Positions 21,828-29,618 of a DNA stretch of 40,129 bases are shown piece after piece. The position numbers were made by a program, and so were the translations under genes. Numbering within the stretch: position 1 is the stretch's first letter; every line of letters starts with the position of its first letter. Under the pieces are notes generated by a model that worked only from the letters and a program-made list of their open reading frames with translations, did no database searches and was not told where the DNA came from. Origin of the DNA: Planctomycetota bacterium (GTDB lineage Bacteria; Planctomycetota; UBA1135; JAKEFM01); NCBI GenBank assembly GCA_022616055.1, contig JAKEFM010000219.1, positions 1 through 40,129 on the forward strand. Reading direction: 5' to 3'.

Positions 21828-23666
21828 TCAGGGCGCGGAGCCGGCGGACTCGACCGTGAACAGCATCAAGTCCCCGGAGGCGTAGAAGTTGCTGCTCCCG
21901 CCCGTCCCGAGGACGCGGAGTTGGATCTCGCCGGTGGCGGAGACGTACGCGGCGGCGGAGGGGGTCGAGAACGTCACGAGCTTCTCCGTGCTCCCGACGC
22001 TCCGGGAGTCGAACTGGACCCAGGCCGACGCGCTCCAGTCCCAGAGGTGGAGGGTCTGCGTGACGGTCTTCGAGTTCTTCCCGCTGTAGGTCGCGGTGAG
22101 GGTCGCGCCCGAGGGGAGGGGCGTCGGGACGGAGACGCTCCCGTACCAGTCCGAGATCCTCGTCCCGCTCGTCGTCGAGCTCACGCGGAGGTAGCTCCCG
22201 TTGTTCGTCGCGAGCTTCGCGTAGGTCCCCGACTTGAGGCTTCCCTGGAGGATCGGCGCCGACGTCGGCACGTAGGTCGCGCTCACCCCCGTCTGGAAGG
22301 TCCCGTCCTCGCCGAGGGCGGTGTTCCCCGAGCCGTCCGCCGACTCGACGCGGTAGTGGTAGACGGCCCCCTGGGCGAGGCCCGTGAGGGTGACGCTGTG
22401 GCTCGTCACGTACCCGCCCGCCGAGGCGGTCGACCCGTAGAGGTTCGTCGGGCCGTACCGGACGATCGAGGTGGAGTTCTCGTCGCTCGTCCAGGCGATC
22501 GTGGCCGAGGTCCCCGCGACGGCGATCACCTGCGCGGGGGAGAGGACCGGGGGATCCGTGTCGGGGGGCCCGGCGACGTCGTCGAACGGGAGGGTCACCG
22601 GCAGCCCCGCGGCGGCGCGCTCGTCCGGGCCGACCGTCACGGCCCCGTCCGCGGAGACGGTGAAGGTGCTCACGCCGTCCGTCGAGACCAGGATGTTCCC
22701 GACGCAGTAGCCGGCGAAGCTCGTCTCCGATCCGGACAGGTAGCCCTCCTCGCTCTGGAGGACGAGGGCGGGGGGGACGGTCACGCACGGGGCCTGCGCG
22801 AGCAGCACGCTCTCGACGACGTCCTTCCTCGGCCGCATGGCGTCGGTCTGGCCGGCGCCGATCGAGATCAGCGCGACCGCCGGCCGGGCGAGGTTCATGT
22901 AGTTCGAGTTCATGCTCGTCTCGGACCCGTGGTGGTTCACGTGGAGGACGTCGATCCCGCCCGCGGTGATCATCGGGCTCGCGCCGCCCGGGGAGATCGC
23001 CTGGATCAGGGGGGTCTCGACGTCGGCCGAGGAGTTCGACCGGCCGGTGCAGTCCTGGTCGTCCTCGCCTCCCGTGAGGTCGCTCGCCCAGAGGAAGTCG
23101 AACCCGCCGTGCTGGACCAGGAGGGCGAGCGAGCGGTCGTTCTCGGAGTCGACGAAGACCGACCCGCCGCCGATCAGCTGCCCCATCCGGGCGACGCAGG
23201 TCATCGTCGCCCCGTTGCCGAGGGGGATCACCGTCCCGATCGGCATCGGGACGGGGGCCCCGGCCGTCGTCGTCTGCGCGTCGGAGGCCCAGGAGTCGAA
23301 GCTCGAGCTGTCGTACGAGGAGCCGTTGTAGTAGTTCGCGACGTGGACGTCGTAGCCCGCCTCGATGATCTCGTCGAGGCCGCCCGAGTGGTCGGAGTGC
23401 TTGTGCCCGAGGATCATGTAGTCGAGGCCCGCCGAGGGGGGGATCCCGATCGACGTGAGGTAGGGGACGATCACGTTCTCCCCCATCCCGCTCCGTCCTC
23501 CTTCGAGGAGGACCGTCGTGCCGTTCGGCCCCCGCACGAGGACGGAGCCGCCCCAGCCGACGTTGATGTAGTGGATCTCGAGGTTCTGGGCGGGGATGGG
23601 GCCGACGAGGAGGCCGGCGACGATCAGGGAGAGCGCGGAACGGAGGAGGGGATTCACCGGGGACAC
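21828..23666 (-). CDS. Secreted ComEC-like MBL-fold protein with FN3 (copy 1)
   Basis: A 612-residue exported protein. GTG 23666 follows AGGAG (23673-23677). After a signal peptide ending near PIPAQ comes a metallo-beta-lactamase domain of the ComEC C-terminal type: IHYINVGWGGSVLV, the zinc motif HKHSDH (His88, His90, Asp92, His93), FLWASDLTGGE and VNHHGSETS. An FN3/purple-phosphatase-type domain follows (about 375-460, ATIAWTSDENSTSIVRYGP, YHYRVESADGSGN), then a C-terminal beta domain (TQTLHLWDWSASAWVQFDS). Such MBL domains are hydrolases, and in ComEC are proposed nucleases; here the substrate is unknown. The first of three tandem homologs, and at its 3' end it converges with the kinase. 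Confidence 0.88.
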   Translation of the reverse strand: MSPVNPLLRSALSLIVAGLLVGPIPAQNLEIHYINVGWGGSVLVRGPNGTTVLLEGGRSGMGENVIVPYLTSIGIPPSAGLDYMILGHKHSDHSGGLDEIIEAGYDVHVANYYNGSSYDSSSFDSWASDAQTTTAGAPVPMPIGTVIPLGNGATMTCVARMGQLIGGGSVFVDSENDRSLALLVQHGGFDFLWASDLTGGEDDQDCTGRSNSSADVETPLIQAISPGGASPMITAGGIDVLHVNHHGSETSMNSNYMNLARPAVALISIGAGQTDAMRPRKDVVESVLLAQAPCVTVPPALVLQSEEGYLSGSETSFAGYCVGNILVSTDGVSTFTVSADGAVTVGPDERAAAGLPVTLPFDDVAGPPDTDPPVLSPAQVIAVAGTSATIAWTSDENSTSIVRYGPTNLYGSTASAGGYVTSHSVTLTGLAQGAVYHYRVESADGSGNTALGEDGTFQTGVSATYVPTSAPILQGSLKSGTYAKLATNNGSYLRVSSTTSGTRISDWYGSVSVPTPLPSGATLTATYSGKNSKTVTQTLHLWDWSASAWVQFDSRSVGSTEKLVTFSTPSAAAYVSATGEIQLRVLGTGGSSNFYASGDLMLFTVESAGSAP

Positions 23667-24006
23667 GAGTCGCTCCTTTCGGGGGAGAAGCGCGAGTGGA
23701 CCGAGACGGAAGGGACCGGGACCGCGCGGAGGGGGAGCCGCGCGCGACGGAAAATAGTGTCCGCCGTGGACAAGGGAAGAGCGGGACCGGGATGAGTTTC
23801 GGGTGAAGGACGGAGGCGGAGCGAGACACCTTCCGCCTCCGCGGGACTGCCCAGATTCTACGCCATGGGACGCATCCGTCAAAAGGGGATTCCTTTCGGG
23901 CCCTTCCGGCGCTCGCGAATCCGAGCGTTTGTGCAAAGAGGAGTCGCGCGCGCTCGGGAAACGAAGCGGGGCCGCCCGTCGCGGGGCGGCCCCGAGGGAC
24001 CCGCCG
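23667..24006. other. Intergenic region between MBL copies 1 and 2
   Basis: 340 bases separating two minus-strand paralogs. It holds the hairpin terminator of copy 2 (23968-23993) and the ribosome site of copy 1. No further gene is supported. Confidence 0.55.
23968..23993 (-). terminator. GC-rich hairpin after MBL copy 2
   Basis: GGGGCCGCCC (23968-23977) and GGGCGGCCCC (23984-23993) form a perfect 10-bp stem with a 6-base loop, 13 bases past the stop of the minus-strand gene. Only a broken T-tract (CTTCGTTTC) follows on the minus strand, so termination may be partial. Confidence 0.55.
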
Positions 24007-25851
24007 CTAAAGGTTCGCGCCGCCCGCCTCGACGACGAGCCGGACGCGGTCGGTCGAGGCGTCGAAGTCGGCGCTCCCGCCCGTCCCGAGGACCCGGAGG
24101 CGGGTCTCCCCCGTCGCGGAGACGTAGGGAGCCGGGACGTCGATCGCGACGGTCACGGCCTTCTCCGCCCGCCCGATCGTCCTCGACTGGATCTGCACCC
24201 AGGCCGAGGCAGCCCAGTTCCAGAGGAAGAGCTTCTGGTTCACGCTGGTCGAGTACTTGCTCGCGACCCGCACGGTGACCCTCGCGATCGACGCCGGGGC
24301 CTGGGGGAGGACCGTGGTCGCGTACCAGTCGGTCCTGCGCGTCCCCTCCGTCGTCGAGGCGACGACGTAGAAGACGTTGTTGTCGGAGGAGAGGCTCGAG
24401 ACCGAGTCCGAGGCGAGGGTCCCCTCGAGGATCGTCGCGGCCGAGGGGTGGTGGTTCGTGCTGACCGCCGTCCGGAAGGAGCGGTCGACGTCGACCGTCG
24501 TGTTCCCCGAGGCGTCGGTCGAGGCGACGCGGTAGTGGTAGACGGTGTCCGGCGAGAGCCCGGAGATCTCGACGCCGTGGGCCGTCACGAGGGCGCTCCT
24601 CGTCGCCGTCTCGCCGTAGCCGCTCGTGGGGCCGACCTCGACCACCGAGTCGGAGGTCTCGTCGGTCGTCCAGGAGATGGTCGCCCCGGTCGTGGTGATG
24701 GCGAGCGCCTGCGCGCCCGAGAGGACCGGAGGGGTGAGGTCGGGGGGCTGCTCGACGTCGTCGAGCGGGAAGGTCCGCGGTAGCCCGGCCGCGGCCCTCT
24801 CGTCGGGGCCGACGGTCACCTGCCCGTCCGCGGAGACCGTGAAGGTGGCGAGCCCGTCCGTCGCGATCACGAGGTTCCCGACGCAGAAGCCCGCGGTGCT
24901 CGTCCTCAGCCCCGCCGGGTACCCCTCCTCGGTCTGGAGGACGAGGGCGGCGGGGACGGTGATGCACGGCGCCCCGGCGAGGAGGACGTTCTCGACGACG
25001 TCCTTCCTCGGCCGCTCGTCGGTGAGGCTCTGCCCCGCCCCGGTCGAGATCACGGCGACCGCGGGGCGGGAGGTGTTCATCCAGTTCGCGTTCGTGCTCG
25101 CCTCCCCCCCGTGCTGGTTGCAGTGGAGGACGTCGATCCCCCCCTCGGAGATCATCGGGCTCGCGCCGCCCGGGGAGATCGCCTGGACGAGCGGGGTCTC
25201 CATGTCGGCCGAGAAGACCGACCGCTCCGTGCAGTCCTCGTCGAGGTCCCCCCCGGTCAGGTCGCTCGCCCACAGCCAGTCGAATCCGCCGTACTGGACG
25301 AGGAGGGCGAGGGAGCGGTCGTTCTCGGAGTCTACGAAGACCGAGGCCCCGCCGATCACGCTCCCGTTGCGGGCCACGCAGGTCATCGTCGCGCCGTTCC
25401 CGAGGGGGATCTGCATGCCGATCGGCATCGGCACGGGGGCCCCCCCCGTCGTTCCCTCCGCCTCCTCCGCCCAGCTGATGAAGGAGGAGTTCGTGGCCGG
25501 CGAGCCGTTGTCGAAGTTGCCGAGGTGGACGTCGTAGCCCGCCTCGATCACCTCCTCCATCCCGCCGCTGTGGTCGGAGTGGCGGTGGCCGAGGATCATG
25601 TAGTCGAGGCCCGCCGCCGGGGGGATCCCGATCGACTGGAGGTAGGGGACGACGACCCCCTCGCCCTGGCCGCTCTTCCCCCCCTCGAGGAGGACCGTCG
25701 TCCCGTCCGGTCCCTTGACCAGCACGGCGCCTCCGCGCCCGACGTTGATGTAGTGGATCTCGAGGTCCTGGGCGCCGGCGGCGCCGGCGAGGAGGCCGAG
25801 GAGGCCGAGGAGGAACGGCGGGAGCGCGAGGCGCGGCCGAGGGGTCGGCAT
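24007..25851 (-). CDS. Secreted ComEC-like MBL-fold protein with FN3 (copy 2)
   Basis: A 614-residue paralog of copies 1 and 3 with the same order: signal peptide (MPTPRPRLALPPFLLGLLGL, ending near GAAGAQ), MBL domain with HRHSDH, FN3 domain (ATISWTTDETSDSVVEVGP, VYHYRVASTDASGN) and the C-terminal WNWAASAWVQIQS domain. It differs in the second histidine motif: copies 1 and 3 read VNHHG, whereas this one reads CNQHGGEAS, so one His is replaced by Gln. Whether this weakens catalysis is open. ATG 25851 begins the signal peptide but has no obvious ribosome site; the distance to copy 3 is 236 bases, so it may have its own promoter. Confidence 0.87.
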   Translation of the reverse strand: MPTPRPRLALPPFLLGLLGLLAGAAGAQDLEIHYINVGRGGAVLVKGPDGTTVLLEGGKSGQGEGVVVPYLQSIGIPPAAGLDYMILGHRHSDHSGGMEEVIEAGYDVHLGNFDNGSPATNSSFISWAEEAEGTTGGAPVPMPIGMQIPLGNGATMTCVARNGSVIGGASVFVDSENDRSLALLVQYGGFDWLWASDLTGGDLDEDCTERSVFSADMETPLVQAISPGGASPMISEGGIDVLHCNQHGGEASTNANWMNTSRPAVAVISTGAGQSLTDERPRKDVVENVLLAGAPCITVPAALVLQTEEGYPAGLRTSTAGFCVGNLVIATDGLATFTVSADGQVTVGPDERAAAGLPRTFPLDDVEQPPDLTPPVLSGAQALAITTTGATISWTTDETSDSVVEVGPTSGYGETATRSALVTAHGVEISGLSPDTVYHYRVASTDASGNTTVDVDRSFRTAVSTNHHPSAATILEGTLASDSVSSLSSDNNVFYVVASTTEGTRRTDWYATTVLPQAPASIARVTVRVASKYSTSVNQKLFLWNWAASAWVQIQSRTIGRAEKAVTVAIDVPAPYVSATGETRLRVLGTGGSADFDASTDRVRLVVEAGGANL

Positions 25852-26039
25852 GGCGGGGGAGATCAGGGTGGACGGAAGGGAGTGGAGGCGGACGTCGAAC
25901 GCAGGGGGCGCCGGGAACGGAAGAGGAGCCGCTCGGGCGCTCGGGGGGGGGGAGGCCCTGGGCCGCGCCTCCCGCGATCGTTCCGCGACTCTCTCCGTCC
26001 GATGGGCCTGGAGGAATCTACCCCCGGGGCGCGCCGTTG

Positions 26040-26070
26040 CAAAAAACGGACGCCTGCCGGGCCCTCCGGC
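26040..26070 (-). terminator. Terminator of MBL copy 3
   Basis: On the minus strand GCCGG (26070-26066) and CCGGC (26060-26056) with a 5-base loop, extendable by a bulged pair, are followed 9 bases on by six T (26041-26046 on the plus strand are A). It lies about 18 bases after the stop of the third MBL gene. Confidence 0.6.
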
Positions 26071-26087
26071 GACCTCCGCGCGTCGCG

Positions 26088-27950
26088 CTACGGGGTCGTC
26101 CCGGCCGTCTCGATCGTGAACCGGATCCGGTCGGTCGAGGCGAAGAAGTCGAGGCTCCCCCCCGTCCCGAGGACCCGGAGGCGGATCTGCCCGGTGGGGG
26201 AGACGAAGGAGGCGAAGGGGACGGGGTCGACCGTCACCGACTTCTCCGACGTGGCGATGGTCTTCGAGCTGATCTGCGTCCAGGCCGACGCCGCCCAGTC
26301 CCAGAGGTGCATCTTCTGGTTCACGGAGAGGGAGTACTTCCCCTTGTAGCTCACCGAGAGCTTCGCCATCGAGGCGGGCGCCTGGCTCGAGGTGATCTCG
26401 CCCCACCAGTCGGTCACCCGCGGCTCGATCGCCGTCGACTGGACGACGAAGTAGACGTTGTCGTCCGAGGCGAGCTCCGCGACGGCCCCGGAGAGCGCCG
26501 TCCCCTCGAGGACCGTCACGACCGAGGGGGTGAAGGTCTCGAGCGTCCCGGTGTGGAAGGTCTGGTCGGCGCCGACCGACTCGTTTCCGTAGGGGTCGGT
26601 CGACCGCACGCGGTAGTGGTAGGTCGTGTCGGCCGAGAGGCTCGAGAGGTTGAAGGAGTGGCTCGTCTCGAGGTCGGAGTCCGACTTCGTCTTCCCGTAG
26701 CTCGTCGTCTTGCCGTACTGGAGGAGCGAGGTGGACGCCTCGTTCGTCGTCCAGGAGACCGTGGCCGTCTTCGCGAAGACGTTGCTCGCCGCGACCTCCG
26801 AGAGGACCGGCGGGGTCGTGTCGGTGGGGGGGGGAGGCGGCGGGGGGCCGGCGACGTTGTCGAGCGCGTAGGTGCGCGGGAGCTGGGCGGCGACCCGCTC
26901 GTCGGGGCCCACGGTCACGAGGCCGTCCGCCGACACCGTGAACTCGGTCACCCCGTCCGTCGTGAACACGAAGTTCCCGACGCAGAAGCCCGCGAAGCTC
27001 GTGTTGGACCCGGTCGGGTTCCCCTCCTCCGTCTGGAGGACGAGGGCGGGGGGGGCGCTGACGCACGCCGTGGCCTGGGCGAGGAGGACATCCTCGACGA
27101 CGTCCCTGCGCGGCCGGTGGTAGTCCGACTGCTGGCCGGCCCCGACGGAGATCGCCGCGACGGTCGGCTGCGTCAGGTTCATGTAGGTCGAGTTCGTGCT
27201 CGACTCGGCCCCGTGGTGGTTGACGTGGAGGACGTCGATCCCTCCCGCGGCGATCATCGGGGCGGCCCCGCCGGGGGAGATCGCCTGGATCATCGGGGTC
27301 TCGAGGTCGTCCTGGGACGAGGACCGGCCCGTGCACCAGTTGTCGTCCTCCCCCCCGCCGAGGTCGCTCGCCCAGAGGTAGTCGAAGCCGCCGTACTGGA
27401 CGAGGAGGGCGATCGACCGGTCGTTCTCCGTGTCCACGGAGATCGCCGTCCCACCGAGGAGGGCCCCGTTGCGGAGGATGCAGGTGACCATCGCCCCGTT
27501 GCCGAGGTCGATCTGCGTGCCGACGGGCATCGGCACCGGTGCGCCCGCGGTCGTCGTCGCCGCCGCGTCGACCCAGTCGTCCCAGCACGAGGGGGTCGAG
27601 GAGGAGCCGTTGTCGTAGTTCGCGACGTGGACGTCGTAGCCGGCCTGGATCACCTCGTCCATCCCCCCGACGTGGTCGCAGTGGCGGTGCCCGAGGATCA
27701 TGTAGTCGAGGCCCGCCGAGGGGGGGATCCCGATCGACTGGAGGTAGGGGACGACGTGGGCCGTCCCGTGGCCGTTGTGGCCAGCCTCGAGGAGGAGCGT
27801 CTTCCCGTTCGGCCCCTTCACGAACACGGCGCCGCCCCAGCCGACGTTGATGTAGTGGATCTCGAGGTTCTGCGCGCGGGCCGCGCCGGCGAGCGGGCCG
27901 AGAAGGAGGAGCGCGAGGGGGAGGCGGAGCAGCGGGGGGACAGGACGCAT
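26088..27950 (-). CDS. Secreted ComEC-like MBL-fold protein with FN3 (copy 3)
   Basis: A 620-residue paralog. ATG 27950 has GGAGAG five bases upstream. Signal peptide (LLRLPLALLLLGPLAGAARA), MBL domain with HRHCDH, so Cys stands where copies 1 and 2 have Ser between the metal ligands, and VNHHGAESS, then a Pro-rich linker (GPPPPPPPTD), FN3 (ATVSWTTNEASTSLLQYGK) and the C-terminal WDWAASAWTQISS domain. The linker is longer than in the other copies. It is the first transcribed of the three if they form an operon, but each has a terminator-like hairpin or long spacer downstream, so independent expression is more likely. Confidence 0.88.
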   Translation of the reverse strand: MRPVPPLLRLPLALLLLGPLAGAARAQNLEIHYINVGWGGAVFVKGPNGKTLLLEAGHNGHGTAHVVPYLQSIGIPPSAGLDYMILGHRHCDHVGGMDEVIQAGYDVHVANYDNGSSSTPSCWDDWVDAAATTTAGAPVPMPVGTQIDLGNGAMVTCILRNGALLGGTAISVDTENDRSIALLVQYGGFDYLWASDLGGGEDDNWCTGRSSSQDDLETPMIQAISPGGAAPMIAAGGIDVLHVNHHGAESSTNSTYMNLTQPTVAAISVGAGQQSDYHRPRRDVVEDVLLAQATACVSAPPALVLQTEEGNPTGSNTSFAGFCVGNFVFTTDGVTEFTVSADGLVTVGPDERVAAQLPRTYALDNVAGPPPPPPPTDTTPPVLSEVAASNVFAKTATVSWTTNEASTSLLQYGKTTSYGKTKSDSDLETSHSFNLSSLSADTTYHYRVRSTDPYGNESVGADQTFHTGTLETFTPSVVTVLEGTALSGAVAELASDDNVYFVVQSTAIEPRVTDWWGEITSSQAPASMAKLSVSYKGKYSLSVNQKMHLWDWAASAWTQISSKTIATSEKSVTVDPVPFASFVSPTGQIRLRVLGTGGSLDFFASTDRIRFTIETAGTTP

Positions 27951-28214
27951 GGGACTCTCCAGTCGAGGGAGGGTTCCGGTTCGTCGGGGGCGAGTCGTGG
28001 GAAACCGCGCGCCCGCTCGACGAGGCGAAAAGAGCGACCCGCGCCCTTCCGCGGATCGGTCGGCGGGATCCCCGGTCGACCGGAGGCCGGGCGGTCTCTC
28101 TGCTCGCAACGCGCGCTCGGCGCGCCCTCCCACCGCCCGGTGGACAGGTCTTAAGCTACGTTCGGAGGCCGCCCGCGCCAAGGGGGCGCCCGCCAAGGCG
28201 GTGTTACCGGATTC

Positions 28215-29495
28215 CTAGAGCGAGCGCCGCCTCACCGCGATCGAGCCGCTCTTCGCCCCGATCGTCACCGTCGCTCCGCCCCCGTTCATCGTGCCGACGA
28301 TCTCGTTCCTGCGCGACGTCGAGCCGGCCTCCCTCGCCACCGGGACGCCACACTCGACGGAGCCGAAGTCGGTCCTCGCCTCCAGCCGGCAGGCGAAGTC
28401 GTCGGGGACCTCGAGGAGGAGGCTCCCGAACCCCGACTCGAGGCTCCATCCCGACGCGGCCGCGCTCCCCGGCTGCGCCCGGACCTCGACCCGGCCCGAG
28501 CCGCTGGAGGCCCGGACCTTCGTGAAGGCACCGTGAAGGCTCACCGAGCCGAAGCCGCTCTCGGCGTCGAGCTCCCCGCGGAAGCCCTCGACGGTCACCG
28601 CGCCCGACTTGCTCTTCGCGCGCAGCGCGCCGGAGGCGCCCCGCACCGCGACGGCTCCGAACCCCGAGGAGAGGTCCACGGTCCCCTCGCCCGCCTCCTC
28701 GAGCTCGACCGAGCCGGAGGAGGTCTTCGCGGCGATCTCCCCCGAGACGCGGGCGATCCGCAGAGCGCCGAATCCCGACTCGACCTCGATCCGGGTCGCG
28801 CGAGCGTCCGCGACGTCGACGGCGCCGGACCGGCTCACGGCCTCGACGCGGTCCGCCTCGACGTCCCTCACCGAGACGCCGCCGAAGTCGCTCCTCGCCA
28901 CGGCGGGCCCGCCCCGCGCGCCCTCGACCGCGACGGCCCCCGAGCTCGTCTCGGCGTGGACGCCCCCGCGGCTCCCCTCGATCCTCAGGGCGCCGAAGGA
29001 GGATCGCGCGTCGCAGGCCCCGAGCGAGCCCCGCGCGTCGATCCCCCCCGACTCCGTCCGCGCGCGCAGCGAGATGCCCGCGGGCGCCTTCACCACGCAC
29101 GCGACGCGCGCGGCGAGGCGCCGGCGCGAGCCCTCGACCTCGAGGGGCTCTCCGACGACCCGCAGGACGAGCCCGCCGCCGGTGCGCTCCGCCGCGAGGG
29201 AGTAGCGGGCGAGCACCGCCTCGGCCGTCGCGCGATCCGGGGCGCCCGCGGTGAAGGTCGCGCGGACCTCGGGCCTCGCTCCGGCGGACGCCTCGAGATC
29301 GAGCGAGGCGGTCTTGCCGGAGAACTCGAAGGCCTCCCCCTCCCGGAGGTCGAGGGCGAGGACCTCCTCCCGGATCGCCGTCTCCTTCCCGACCCCGGCG
29401 GTCTCCTCGAACGCGGCCGGGGCCCTCCAGCACCCCGCGAGGAAGAGGGCGATCGCGACCGGGGTTCCACCGTCGAGGCGATTGTTCCTGGCCAT
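28215..29495 (-). CDS. DUF4097-type lipoprotein with alternating repeats
   Basis: A 426-residue lipoprotein (VAIALFLAGCWRA; lipid Cys near residue 22) whose bulk is a DUF4097/adhesin-like parallel beta-strand repeat. Two motif types alternate: one with SSGAV or KSGAVTVE, the other with SSFGAL or SGFGAVAV, at intervals of roughly 20 residues from about residue 160 to 400. This gives a stacked beta-helix with two kinds of rung. ATG 29495 has GGGAG 7 bases upstream. Function is not known; such proteins may be surface scaffolds. It is divergent from the DUF6259 gene, sharing a 123-base promoter region. Confidence 0.85.
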   Translation of the reverse strand: MARNNRLDGGTPVAIALFLAGCWRAPAAFEETAGVGKETAIREEVLALDLREGEAFEFSGKTASLDLEASAGARPEVRATFTAGAPDRATAEAVLARYSLAAERTGGGLVLRVVGEPLEVEGSRRRLAARVACVVKAPAGISLRARTESGGIDARGSLGACDARSSFGALRIEGSRGGVHAETSSGAVAVEGARGGPAVARSDFGGVSVRDVEADRVEAVSRSGAVDVADARATRIEVESGFGALRIARVSGEIAAKTSSGSVELEEAGEGTVDLSSGFGAVAVRGASGALRAKSKSGAVTVEGFRGELDAESGFGSVSLHGAFTKVRASSGSGRVEVRAQPGSAAASGWSLESGFGSLLLEVPDDFACRLEARTDFGSVECGVPVAREAGSTSRRNEIVGTMNGGGATVTIGAKSGSIAVRRRSL

Positions 29496-29618
29496 GTCGG
29501 CGCTCCCTGCGAGGCGGAGTGCCCCGATCCTATCGAGGAGCCCTCCGATCCGCCGGTGCGCCCTTGCCCTCCGCGACGGGGGGGCTTACGACCTAGGGCG
29601 GTCCGGAGGTCCCCCGCC

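Noticed and set aside
25852..27588. An open minus-strand frame would fuse MBL copy 2 to upstream sequence
   Set aside because: The upstream part is antiphase to MBL copy 3 and copy 2 has its own signal peptide at 25851.
28533..29618. A long plus-strand frame precedes the DUF6259 gene
   Set aside because: It is antisense to the DUF4097 lipoprotein, has no domain, and the true start has a GGAGG and a signal peptide.
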